This document shows, piece by piece, positions 35,701 through 47,131 of a DNA stretch of 64,000 nt. Location: positions 31,210,947 through 31,274,946 of the forward strand of contig OZ038434.1 in assembly GCA_964036275.1 (NCBI GenBank), in the 5' to 3' direction. Made by a program: the position numbers and the translations under genes. Numbering within the stretch: position 1 is the first letter of the stretch; every line of letters starts with the position of its first letter. Origin of the DNA: Litoditis marina (lineage: Eukaryota; Nematoda; Chromadorea; Rhabditida; Rhabditidae). The notes under the pieces are model-generated. The model searched no databases. It was not told the DNA's origin and saw only the letters and a program-made list of their open reading frames with translations.

Positions 35701-36203
35701 GCCCACATGTTTTACCATCGTCCGAATTGCTGAACATCATGCAGAAATACTCTTTTGAATACTGTTCGTTCATTTATTCCAAGATTTTGTTTCGTTTTTT
35801 TGCTCACAAAGTTTACAACAACAAAAAACCACCTTATGCATATCGATCGTTCGAAATTCCACTGGAATTACTTCCGGCTTGCATTTCTTGCCGTTCTCAA
35901 CAAAGTTCGGCCACAACCTGAAAAAATGTGATATTATTGGTAAAACTGTTGCCTAGGCAGTGGTGTGATGTTCGTTTAGGGCTATAATCTACGAATTCTG
36001 ACCGAAAAGGAACGGAATAAAACTACAAACACAGCGGCATAGGGCAACCTTTGACATATATAGGATTTGTCAAACCGTTGTGGACACCGTACCTTCGATT
36101 TTGTATGGGACGGGGTTTGGCGAGCGGCCAGTTCGTTTGCGTATCATTGATCTACACACTCTCTCAACTGCTGGCACATAATCAACGACCGCTCGCCCCG
36201 CAT

Positions 36204-36366
36204 CCTCAGACAATTCCCAGCCAATTGGCCAGCCACTTTTGTAGCGGCCTCGACGAGAGAGTGCACAGGTCGTAGAGACGCAGATGTCTGCGGCCTCATT
36301 GACCTGCACACTGTCTCGCTTTTGTAGCTGGCCAATCGCAGAAAATTGGCGCCAATCGTTCTGAGT
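36204..36366. mobile_element. R9 insertion private to U1
   Basis: U3 reads continuously GCCCCGCATCGCTCAATC near 46025-46042. U1 has 163 bp between GCAT and CGCTCAATC, starting CCTCAGACAATTCCC and ending CAATCGTTCTGAGT. This defines the R9 boundaries. Confidence 0.75.
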
Positions 36367-37284
36367 CGCTCAATCAATTGCACCCTCTGCTGTCTTTATG
36401 GGGTAAATGGCGACTATAATATTGTTTTGAAGAATGCGATCACTAGTGATGTTGCACTTTCTTTAGGCACGTTTGCAATTCGCAATGTGATAAACTTTGC
36501 ACATCTCAGACATTCTAACATGTTTTCGAAATTAATAACTCAAGGACTTGAGCTCTAGTAATTCAATAACATTCACATGTTGTTTTTCCAATGTAGCACC
36601 ACGCTTCTTTTTGCTGGTTTTTGTTACGAAAAATGTGCTTACGTTCTGCATAACCTGTGGCGCGATGCTCGGAGTCCTTCACACGATTTGACGCACTCAA
36701 CATAGTCGAAGTTCACAAAGTCATACTGCTTCTTTGGACCCCATTTGGCTATCTGGAAATTGGCTCTCTGGAAACAGGTCACTTGAATAGTCACGTAAGG
36801 TTAGCAAAAAAAGAGTTCTGCTGTGTTCAACATGTTTCACGTGACTGTGCAATTGACTCACAGTGTACTTATTAGTGACACAACATAATTCGATGTCCAA
36901 TGTTTCAAAGAGAATGAACGAACTTGAGTTGCAGTTTGGTCATAATAAACTGCGAATCAAAATTCAAACACAGCAGAACTAAATGACAGTTTTTGAATTC
37001 AAACATGTCTGCGTTTGTCCGACCTCTCACTCGCACAATTGTTTCTTGAAGTTAGTTGGCTACACCAAAACATCGTTCGAACACACGAACAGAGTACGAT
37101 TCATCAAAAAACGAAACTGACCAGTTTCGCGAGAATTCGTTGTTTATCCTCAGTTTTCGGCGGTGCTTGACTGGTGATCTGAAGTTGTGGTGCTCTTACA
37201 TCATAATTCCAAATGGAAATCAATATATCAGGCTCAAGATCAAGAAGACTAGGAAGAGCCGTTTGAACCGTTCGGCTTGGTATC

Positions 37285-40200
37285 TAACCTTACGTGACTA
37301 TTCAAGTGACCTGTTTCCAGAGAGCCAATTTCCAGATAGCCAAATGGGGTCCAAAGAAGCAGTATGACTTTGTGAACTTCGACTATGTTGAGTGCGTCAA
37401 ATCGTGTGAAGGACTCCGAACATCGCGCCACAGGTTATGCAGGACGTAAGCACATTTTTCGTAACAAAAACCAGCAAAAAGAAGCGTGGTGCTACATTGG
37501 AAAAACAACATGTGAATGTTATTGAATTACTAGAGCTCAAGTCCTTGAGTTATTAATTTCGAAAACATGTTCGAATGTCTGAAATGTGCAGAGTTTATCA
37601 CATTGCAAATTGCAAACGTGCCTAAAGAAAGTGCAACATCACTAGTGATCGCATTCTTCAAAACAATACTATATTATGTCAAAGGTTGCCCTATGCCGCT
37701 GTGTTTGTAGTTTTATTCCGTTCCTTTTCGGTCAGAATTCGTAGATTATAGCCCTAAACGAACATTACACCACTGCCTAGGCAACAGTTTTACCAATAAT
37801 ATCACATTTTTTCAGGTTGTGGCCGAACTTTGTTGAGAACGGCAAGAAATGCAAGCCGGAAGTAATTCCAGTGGAATTTCGAACGATCGATATGCATAAG
37901 GTGGTTTTTTGTTGTTGTAAACTTTGTGAGCAAAAAAACGAAACAAAATCTTGGAATAAATGAACGAACAGTATTCAAAAGAGTATTTCTGCATGATGTT
38001 CAGCAATTCGGACGATGGTAAAACATGTGGGCTAGACCCAAGACGGTCTGATGGATTCCAACCAGCTAGGAAAATCTGACAGGCGCGAGCGCTATCCACT
38101 CTGCTAGCGGACTATCAAGAAAACATTCAGCTACTGAATGTGTATACATGTACAAATTCTATGTCAAAAAAATATGTATGTTCTTCCAGAAGGAAACTTC
38201 ATTCGAAGAGGAGGAGCAGCCTTTCTCTCGAGAGCACACAACGTCAACTACTGTCTGTAATTCACTTCACCTAATCGTTTTTAGCATCACTCTATAACAT
38301 ACAAGAGTTTATGAAATTTCGTACACCCAAACATCGTTAGAAAGGAGTGTACCCGTATAAGGCTGGCTCTTTGGAACATGGAGAAAACTTTTTGTACTTT
38401 TCTGGGTTCGTAGTTTAATCCAAATCAATGTTGGGCGTAATACGAACATTCTAATCGGTTTCTCGACCAAACTACAACCCCTTCATATTTCAGGAGACAG
38501 TACGAAGCGTGTTGTTAGTGGTGGTTCCGTTCTCAATGTTGCTTCTCTTCGGCGTTCTGCTATACTCCACTCGCCAGTATTTTCTCTCAAAGACGATCCA
38601 TGCCGAGCCTCTAGTATAGAAATAGAAATTACTAGTTCTAAATAAATTCCCCAAACGTTTTCACTGATATTTGTTTAACTCATTATGGTTTACTTCGGAA
38701 GGTATGTACTACCTCATTACTAGATGTCGTTTTTATGGATCTGTATTTAATCGTGTTCTATTAGTACGTTTTCAGTTAATGTATTTTGCTCTGAATGATC
38801 TACTAGAGAACAATTGCCACTATTGCCAGTATATTGTTGTATCGTTCAATTGTTCAGATCTGTAGTTTGGTAAATATGTAGTTTAGAGTGTTAGAAATTG
38901 AACTAGGAACGCTGCTACAAGGAGAGAATACACTTTGTTTCACACGTTGACCAACTTCTACAGTATGAATTCGACGCGTCTAGTCAACTCTTAGTATGTG
39001 AGACTAGTGGGTCGCGCGGATCTCGCCGCTTGCCCCGCTAGCTGGGGGTGCCCCCCAGACCCCCCTCGTTTAGTATTGTTTGATACTCTTTCAACTTGAT
39101 TTCTCAAGTTGTTTTATCAGTTTTCAGTCAAAAGTCGATAATTGACCTTTGACCTCTAAGGTTCTGGCAAGATGTTAGATAGTTCCTAGTGCCTGTTCCA
39201 TTAGGAATTCAGTCGATTCTTATCATTTAGAAAGTCAGAAGAACCGTGAGAAAATTTTTGGTCTGTGACATCATTACTTGTGAAGTCATAGATTTTGGAG
39301 TAAACTTTGACATGGTATAACTCAAGAACCAATGAACATTTCTCCAATCCTCTTGCGAGGTTTGTCATCAATTGTTTATCTTATTTGCTGTTATGAAAAG
39401 CATCTGAATCCAACTATTTTTGAAATTTTGAAAGCACTGAAAATCAATATTTCGTGAAAAGTAAGCGTAATACTTCTGAAGTTTTCCCATATTATTGCTC
39501 CCTGTAGCAACTTTATATTAACTTGGTAAGTAGAGAGAAATTCATCACACTGATTTTAAGAAAATACTGGCTGGGCATCGGCAGAGATGTTTCCCAGCTG
39601 CATTATGTTCGAAACTACAAATGGTCATAAAAAACTTTGAACGCAAAAACAAAAAAATGATATCTCTCAAAAACGTTAAAATGTTGTAGGGTATCCCATG
39701 CCTGTTGGGCGAGCTGAAATTCGTATTTTTTCATTTTCATGTTTTGTTACGTACAAAATCCATAAATCAATAATATTGATTTTTTCTCGGTAGATCAAGT
39801 TTTTTCGTCATGACCTACATTCCGTAACAAAGTTGAGTCTCTCAGGCAGAAAAATGTACACTGATTTTCGAAATTTTCAAACACTCACTGCCGATCGATA
39901 AATCGATAAATCGACTTTTAGTTAACGTCAAGTTGAAGACAGTCGGTAGTCAGATGTAGTGGTTTATAGATTTCAAAAGCCTCTGATTAACATAAAAAGG
40001 GTATGGATCAGTTTCTCTTAGGCTGTCGCTTCATTTAAAAAAACCGTTCCTCTCTAATTTGAGTTCCACGAAAAATTTAAAAAGCTCAAAAAAGTTTCTT
40101 AATGCCTTCCCATTAACCATGAAAAAACTTTCTGATTGAAAATTTGTAAAGATTGCATAACGTCAAGCAATAAAGAATGGGACATGAACATTTTCACTGT

Positions 40201-40958
40201 GACGTAATTTGACTTGGTTCATTCACATCCAGATTTATTTTGATTTTTTAGTCTCCAATTGTGTAGTCGCATGTGATAGAGTAATTTAAAATCATTTTTG
40301 CACTTCTATACGCTATTTTGAGCATACCCCGTACGCAACTCCCCCATCGGTGTCATTACGTAACCGCTTTTCTGAGAAAACGAAGCAAGATAGGGATATG
40401 AAAGTATATATTTCTGTCAATGGTTTTCAATTTGTCATAGGGTCAGATTGTTAACTCAAAGGTCAAAATTAAAGCGGGACGGATTCTTTAAGTATTCGAT
40501 TCTGCCCCCCTTTAACTCAAAAATCGTACGGGGGCGCTCGCAATTATTTTCTGTCATGTATGTACTGTTAAAGTATGGGATTAATTGGAACAACTTTTAC
40601 CGTTATATTAGCCATTGTAATATGAGTGGGGTGAGAAACAGATGAAGTGTCGTTCTAAGTAATTAATAGGATGATTAAAAGTTGTGTCAACTAGAAGTTA
40701 GAAAACTCACAGTGAATATGACATAGTTTGCAAGACTCGGCTCGATAAATCACAGAATATTTGTATAGTCGCGCTTATATACTGCTTTACAACGATCACA
40801 GGTATGAGAAACCAACAAGGAAATAGTGTTTACAAGGATATACAAGAAATGTATAACCAAGCGTGTGAAACTTTCTACTTAGCAAACAGCCTAGACCACC
40901 AGTCAAACCAGTCACAAATCAAAAAGACAAACCAAACTTTGCTTGAGAGCTTTTGAAG
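37285..40958 (-). repeat. Duplication unit U2 (inverted)
   Basis: Reverse-complement copy of U1/U3. With U1 it makes a palindrome of ~3.7-kb arms (asymmetric centre about 36.8-37.3 kb), and with U3 a second one around the 40.96-41.35-kb spacer. It lacks ~350 bp present in U1 (about 36062-36412). It stops just short of the gene 2 second exon. Confidence 0.9.
37336..38619 (+). pseudogene. TSR-like membrane protein gene fragment, U2 copy
   Basis: Exons A 37336-37445, B 37816-37900, C 38190-38252, D 38494-38619 on the plus strand. All frames are open and phases fit. Changes from U1 include GLRASR to GLRTSR, LLLFCVLL to LLLFGVLL and a weaker exon C donor (gtctgt). There is no exon N or start: upstream the DNA turns into the U1 copy of the opposite strand. 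Head-to-head with the U1 fragment. Confidence 0.6.
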
Positions 40959-40962
40959 AATG

Positions 40963-41151
40963 ACAATCATGTGCTCCAATCTCAACGCTTCAGTCCTTTA
41001 AACTGCAATACATTTTTCAATTGCAGTTTAAAGGACTGACGGTCCGACACAGCACAATTCCGAACAACATCTGAAAGGCAACGGGATCATACTACAAACA
41101 CAGCGGGGTGGGGCAACATTGACCGTATTGGAAGGAGCGAGCCATAGTGTT
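40963..41151. other. Spacer between U2 and U3: R3 fragment plus R6 piece
   Basis: Holds a broken R3 hairpin (CAGTCCTTTAAACTGCAAT ... AAAGGACTGA) and an ATCATACTACAAACACAGCG fragment of the R6 type. Confidence 0.55.
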
Positions 41152-41344
41152 TATGGGAGGTGCCAAATTTATAGATTTTTATCTCTCGCCGGAATCGAAC
41201 CTGCGAGCAAAAGATTCGTAGCAGGGCGCTAAACACTACGATATTAGAGCACATAACCGCATAGCCTTGCAAGACATGTGTGCGTACACAGCGGAAAGTG
41301 AGATATACAGTAACCTCCCTCCCTTCCGCTGGCGACGACTATAA
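41152..41344 (-). mobile_element. R2 MITE carrying a tRNA-like sequence, minus orientation
   Basis: On the minus strand: TATAGTCGTCGCCAGCGG at the 5' end, ATATCGTAGTGTTTAGCGCC (altered A box), GGTTCGATTCC (B box) and TTTGGCACCTCCCATA at the 3' end. It sits exactly against the start of U3. Confidence 0.7.
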
Positions 41345-41441
41345 ATACCCTACACTGGAGGATACGCATATTGGGAGGAAAACAGCGGAATACGGCCGTT
41401 GCAATGAAATAACAGAACTATGATAGTGATAAATTACTTAC

Positions 41442-41842
41442 GTCGGTCCATCTCGAGTCCGAATTCTTTTTGTAACTCGACTTTAGTTCACCCACATCTC
41501 TGTTATATCCCTCTTTCTCTTCTTTGTAATCGTTCTGAGCAGAACCAATAGCGTCAATTTTGTACGATTGGTCAACTAAAAAAGCGAGAGCAAGCATTCA
41601 AATGTTGGAAAAATACTGTTTGGTTTGTCTTTTTGATTTGTGACTGGTTTGACTGGTGGTCTAGGCTGTTTGCTTCGGAGAAAGTTTCACACGTTTGGTT
41701 ATACATTTTTTATATATCCTTGTAAACACGATTTCCTTGCTGGTTTCTCATACCTGTGATCGTTGTAGAGCAGTATATAAGCGCGATTATACAAATATTC
41801 TGTGATTTATCGAGCCGAGTCTTGCTAACTATGTCATATTCT
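41442..41842 (-). pseudogene. Gene 2 remnant in U3
   Basis: The exon equivalents are 41842-41754 and 41575-41442. The second is open throughout (YKIDAIGSAQNDYKEEKEGY then NRDVGELKSSYKKNSDSRWT) and has a gtaagt donor. The acceptor of the first is changed (CACGAG instead of CACAG) and no terminal exon is preserved, so function is doubtful. Confidence 0.5.
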
Positions 41843-43454
41843 CTCGTGAGTTTTACCTAACTTCTAGTTGACACAACTTTTAATCATCCTATTAATTACT
41901 TAGAACGACACTTCATCTGTTTCTCACCCCACTCATATTACAATGGCTAATATAACGGTAAAAGTTGTTCCGATTAACCCCATACTTTAACAGTACATAC
42001 ATGACAGAAAATAATTGCGAGCGCCCCCGTACGATTTTTGAGTTAAAGGGGGGGGGGGGGGGCAGAATCGAATACTTAAAGAATCCGTCCCGCTTTAATT
42101 TTGACCTTTGAGTTAACAATCTGACCCTATGACAAATTGAAAACCATTGACAGAAATATATACTTTCATATCCCTATCTTGCTTCGTTTTCTCAGAAAAG
42201 CGGCTTACGTAATGACACCGATAGGGGAGTTGCGTACGGGTATGCTCAAAATAGCGTATAGAAGTGCAAAAATGATTTTAAATTACTCTATCACATGCGA
42301 CTACACAATTGGAGACTAAAAAATCAAAATAAATCTGGATGTGAATGAACCAAGTCAAATTACGTCACAGTGAAAATGTTCATGCCCCATTCTTTATTGC
42401 TTGACGTTATGCAATCTTTACATATTTTCAATCAGAAAGTTTTTTCATGGTTAATGGAAAGGCATTAAGAAACTTTTTTGAGCTTTTTAAATTTTTCGTG
42501 GAACTCAAATTAGAGAGGAACGGTTTCTTTAAATGAAGCGACATCCTAAGAGAAACTGATCCATACCCTTTTTATGTTACTCAGAGGCTTTTGAAATCTA
42601 TAAACCACTACATCTGACTACCGACTGTCTTCAACTTGACGTTAACTAAAAGTCGATTTATCGATTTATCGATCGGCAGTGAGTGTTTGAAAATTTCGAA
42701 AATCAGTGTACATTTTCTGCCTGAGAGACTCAACTTTGTTACGGAATGTAGGTCATGACGAAAAAACTTGATCTACCGAGAAAAAATCAATATTATTTAT
42801 TTATTGATTTTGTACGTAATAAAACATGAAAATGAAAAAAATGCGAATTTCAGCTCGCCAACAGGCATGGAATACCCTACAACATTTTAACGTTTTTGAG
42901 AGATATCATTTTTTTTGTTTTTGCGTTCAAAGTTTTTTTATGACCATTAGTAGTTTCGAACATAAAGCAGTATTTTCTTAAAATCAGTGTGATAAATTTC
43001 TCTCTACTTACCAAGCTGATATGAAGTTGCTATAGGGAGCAATAATATGGAAACACTTCAGAAGTATTACGCTTACTTTTCAAGAAATATTGATTTTCAG
43101 TGCTTTCAAAATTTCAAAAATGGTTGGATTCAGATGCTTTATAACAGCAAATAAGATAAACAATTGATGACAAACCTCGCAAGAGGGTCGGAGAAATGTT
43201 CATTAGTTCTTGAGTTATACCATGTCAAAGTTTACTCCAAAATCTATGACGTCACAGACTAAAAATTTTCTCACGGTTCTTCTGACTTTCTAAATGATAA
43301 GAATCGACTGAATTCTTAATGGAACAGGCACTAGGAACTATCTAACATCCTGCCAGAACCTTAGAGGTAAAGGTCAATTATCGACTTTTGACTGAAAACT
43401 GATAAAACAACTTGAGAAATCAAGTTGAAAGAGTATCAAATAATACTAAACGAG

Positions 43455-43512
43455 GGGGGTCTGGGGGGCACCCCCAGCTAGCGGGGCGCGCGGCGGGAGC
43501 CGCGCGACCCAC
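43455..43512 (+). mobile_element. Possible Helitron 3' terminus in U3
   Basis: Same GC-rich hairpin GCGCGGCGGGAGCCGCGC and terminal CCCACTAG|T as in U1. Confidence 0.45.
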
Positions 43513-44620
43513 TAGTCTCACATACTAAGAGTTGACTAGACGCGTCGAATTCATACTGTAGAAGTTGGTCAACGTGTGAAACAAAGTGTATTCTCTCCTT
43601 GTAGCAGCGTTCCTAGTTCAATTTCCAACACTCTAAACTACATCTTTATCAAACTACAGATCTGAACAATTGAACGATACAAAAATATACTGGCAATAGT
43701 GGCAATTGTTCTCTAGTAGATCATTCAGAATGAAATACATTAACTGAAAACGTACTAATAGAACACGATTGAATACAGATCCATAAAAACGACATCTAGT
43801 AATGAGGTGATACACACCTTCCAAAGTAAACCATAATGAGTTAAACAAATATCAGTGAAAACGTTTGGGGAATTTATTTAGAACTAGTAATTTCTATTTC
43901 TATACTAGAGGCTCGGCATGGATCGTCTTTGAGAGAAAATACTGGCGAGTGGAGTATAGCAGAACGCAGAAGAGAAGCAACATTGAGAACGGAACCACCA
44001 CTAACAACACGCTTCGTACTGTCTCCTGAAATATGAAGGGGTTGTAGTTTGGTCGAGAAACCGATTAGAATGTTCGTATTACGCCCAACATTGATTTGGA
44101 TTAAACTACGAACCCAGAAAAGTACAAAAAGTTTTCTCCATGTTCCAAAGAGCGAGCCTTATACGGGTACACTCCTTTCTAACGATGTTTGGGTGTACGA
44201 AATCTCATAAACTCTTGTATGTTATAGAGTGAATCTAAAGACGATTAGGTGAAGTGAATTACTGACAGTAGTTGACGTTGTGTGCTCTCGAGAGAAAGGC
44301 TGCTCCTCCTCTTCGAATGAAGTTTCCTTCTGGAAGAACATACATATAAGACGGGTCCAACTAAATTTTTTCAAAATTTCCGTTTTTTTACCAAAATGTT
44401 GTCAACGGAGTGGGTGTGACACGTAAACCATTATCTTTTCAAAGTTGCTGTTGTATCTGAGAAATATTAGAGCCAACCCAAATGACAAGCGCCAACATGG
44501 ATATTGATGTCTGCCAAGTGATAATATCACTTCTCAACACTTGGCAAGTGATATTATCACTGCTCAACACTGACAATTGCCAGGAACGATCCTCTTTCTT
44601 GACACGTGTCAACTAGGTTT

Positions 44621-44691
44621 TGCCTCATGCGGGAATCGAACCTGACCCCGCCACACCAAAAGCGAGACGCTTACCACTACACTAAGCGGGC
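44621..44691 (-). other. tRNA-like sequence (Pro-like), left arm of the TIR element
   Basis: Minus strand: GCCCGCTTAGTGTAGTGGTA start, anticodon-region TCTCGCTTTTGGTG and B box GGTTCGATTCC. Stems are imperfect (acceptor pairs only 3 bp), so probably not a functional tRNA, but both pol III boxes match consensus. Confidence 0.55.
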
Positions 44692-45043
44692 TACATTCTA
44701 GAGCGCGAACAGTTCGTACACACACCGGGGCGGGCATATTCATAACGGGATGAGAATAGATTATCGAATTATGGGTGCGAATCTTTGACAGAAAACACGA
44801 GAAGCGGAAAAGGGAATACAGTAAACACTTAAACCTGCGATGTTGGGCGAAAAGCTGCTACTGGCTTTTAACTAGCTGAAATGTTTTTTTGGTATGTCCA
44901 GCTTTTAAATTCACGTTTTATATTTATGAAAATTGGTTTTATTCAGATAAACTAATCCCTTTTAATACACTCATGTGTGGCAACCTTAATCTGAACAATT
45001 GCGGCGGGGTTATATATAGCGCGGTCCGTTCTTTTCAAATGCA

Positions 45044-45115
45044 GGTGCTCCCTTAGTGTAGTGGTAGTGCGCTTGCTTTTGGCCCAACGGCCAAGGGTTC
45101 GAATCCTCTCAACGG
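45044..45115 (+). other. tRNA-like sequence, right arm of the TIR element
   Basis: Plus strand: CTTAGTGTAGTGGTAGTGCG (A box) and GGGTTCGAATCC (B box), with a TTGGCC-CAAC-GGCCAA hairpin between. It mirrors the left arm, so the pair is inside the inverted repeats. Confidence 0.5.
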
Positions 45116-46444
45116 TTTGGCACGTGTCAAAATGAATCAGTGCAAATGGCAAATGGTAAAGATGATCCCTTTGGGTGACAAGTGACAAGCGAACTCCGTT
45201 CACTTCGCATTTGCCAAAAGAATCTGAATCTCATTGTCAAAGGCCAACATCGCGTTGACAAGAAACCTAAAATTGTGTCATTTCGACCGCAAGGCGCAAG
45301 AAAAAGTTCCCGTTCTCAGATTGACAGAATTCCGTGAATTACTTTGAATTTTGAAATTTTTTAGTTGGAACCGTCTTATATTTATTTGACATAGAATTTG
45401 TACATATATACACATTCAGTAACTGAACTGAATTCAGTAGCTTTCTTGATAGTCCGCTAGCAGAGTGGATAGCGCTCGCGCCTGTCAGATTTTCCTAGCT
45501 GGTTGGAATCCATCAGGCCGTCTTGGGTCTAGCCCACATGTTTTACCATCGTCCGAATTGCTGAACATCATGCAGAAATACTCTTTTGAATACTGTTCGT
45601 TTATTTATTCCAAGATTTTGTTTCGTTCTTCTGCTCACAAACTTTACAACAACAAAAAACCACCTTATGCATATCGATCGTTCGAAATTTCACTGGAATT
45701 ACTTCCGGCTTGCATTTCTTGCCGTTCTCAACAAAGTTCGGCCACAACCTGAAAAAATGTGATATTATTGGTAAGACTGTTGCCTAGGCAGTGGTGTAAT
45801 GTTCGTTTAGGGCTATAATCTACGAATTCTGACCGAAAAGGAACGGAATCAAACTACAAACACAGCGGCATAGGCAACCATTGACATATATAGGATTTGT
45901 CAAACCGTTGTGGACACCGTACCTTCGATTTTGTATGGGACGGGGTTTGGCGAGCGGCCAGTTTGTCTGCGTATCATTGATCTACACACTCTCTCAACTG
46001 CTGGCACATAATCAACGACCGCTCGCCCCGCATCGCTCAATCAATTGAACCCTCTGCTGTCTTTATGGGGTAAATGGCGACTATAGTATTGTTTTGAAGA
46101 TGGCGATCACTAGTGATGTTGCACTTTCTTTAGGCACGTTTGCAATTTGCAATGTGATAAACTTTGCACATCTCAGACATTCTAACATATTTTCGAAATT
46201 AATAACTCAAGGACTTGAGCTCTAGTAATTCAATAACATTTACATGTTGTTTTTCCAATGTAGCACCACGCTTCTTTTTGCTGGTTTTTGTTACGAAAAA
46301 TGTGCTTACGTTCTGCATAACCTGTGGCGCGATGCTCGGAGTCCTTCACACGATTTGACGCACTCAGCATAGTCGAAGTTCACAAAGTCATACTGCTTCT
46401 TTGGACCCCATTTGGCTATCTGGAAATTGGCTCTCTGGAAACGG

Positions 46445-46572
46445 GTAAATTGAATAGTCACGTAAGGTTAGCATTCTAACGATGCATCGTGCACTTTGTC
46501 ATGGCACTTTTCTGAGTTCTGCTGTGTTCAACATGTTTCATGTGACTGTGCGATTGACTCACAGTGTACTTA
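46445..46572. mobile_element. R1 MITE in U3 intron N-A
   Basis: AATAGTCACGTAAGGTTAGC to CATGTGACTGTGCGATTGAC. The U1 counterpart is internally altered, and the U1/U2 junction lies within this element. Confidence 0.7.
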
Positions 46573-46899
46573 TTAGTGACACAACATAATTCAATGTCCA
46601 ATGTTTCAAAGAGAATGAACGAATTTGAGTTGCAGTTTAGTCATAATAAACTGCGAATCAGAATTCAAACACAGCAGAACTAAATGACAGTTTTTGAATT
46701 CAAACATGTCTGCGTTTGTCCGACCTCTCATTCGCACAGCTGTTTCTTGAAGTTAGTTGGCTACACCAAAACATCGTTCGAACACACGAACAGAGTACGA
46801 TTCATCAAAAAACGAAACTGACCAGTTTCGCGAGAATTCGTTGTTCTTCCTCAGTTTTCGGCGGTGCTTGACTGGTGATCTGAAGTTGTGGTGCTCTTA

Positions 46900-47131
46900 T
46901 AGTCTGTTTCACGCACTTATAACCCTCTACAGTAATCTGCGCAAACTTCCAGGCTCTTTTTAGGTAGTTTGATGTTTTTAGAGTGACTTAAAACTTTGCT
47001 ATTGTGTTTTCTACCTTCACTCCTACAAACTCTGAAAGTTTGAGATCAAATTAATAATTTATTCATTAGAAATAGCCTTCTAAATGTTTTACAGATTACT
47101 GTAGAAGGACATTGATTGGTGAAACGAACTA
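46900..47131. mobile_element. Tc1/mariner-type MITE inside exon N of U3
   Basis: U1 has GTGCTCTTACATCATAATTC. U3 has GTGCTCTTA then TAGTCTGTTTCACG ... GTGAAACGAACTA, TA, CAGCATAATTC. Same family as 4452-4688. Confidence 0.8.

Larger units (their letters stand above)
35114..37283 (-). pseudogene. Truncated TSR-like single-pass membrane protein gene, U1 copy
   Basis: Exons (minus): N 37283-37122, A 36752-36643, B 35917-35833, C 35543-35481, D 35239-35114; phases 0, 2, 0, 0. The product has an extracellular part (LEPDILISIWNYDVRAPQ), a Cys segment (CVKSCEGLRASRHRLC...NGKKC) loosely like a thrombospondin type 1 repeat, and an acidic/Thr-rich linker (KETSFEEEEQPFS). A transmembrane helix follows (SVLLVVVPFSMLLLFCVLLY) with a short cytoplasmic tail. 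Exons A-D are intact. The 5' end is lost: at 37284 the sequence switches into U2 inside an R1 MITE, so no start or signal peptide exists. The TSR call is an inference from Cys/Arg spacing. Confidence 0.6.
32605..37284 (+). repeat. Duplication unit U1 (forward)
   Basis: The first of three copies of the unit. It aligns over its length with U3 (41349-47226) and, inverted, with U2 (37285-40958). Relative to U3 it lacks the 1032-bp transposon and the 232-bp MITE but has a private R9 insertion (36204-36366). It ends abruptly at 37284, where U2 begins in reverse. Confidence 0.9.
44347..45378. mobile_element. 1032-bp TIR element with internal tRNA-like sequences, TA target duplication
   Basis: U1 reads ACATACATATTTATTTG uninterrupted. 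U3 has ACATA, TA, then TAAGACGGGTCCAACTAAA ... TTTTTAGTTGGAACCGTCTT and A, TA, TTTATTTG. TIRs are ~30 bp and the target duplication is TA, as for Tc1/mariner-like elements. No transposase is encoded. Two outward-pointing tRNA-like sequences lie subterminally (44621-44691 minus; 45044-45115 plus). Confidence 0.85.

Noticed and set aside
33144..42119. 65-68-codon frame conserved in the units (33144-33341, 40448-40645, 41913-42119)
   Set aside because: Same reason: conserved only because the unit is duplicated. It contains a variable G run in U3 that alters the frame length.
34868..43848. 64-codon frame conserved in all three units (34868-35062, 38671-38865, 43654-43848)
   Set aside because: It lies in the 3' flank of the TSR-like gene; conservation is explained by recent duplication, and it has no motif or splice context.
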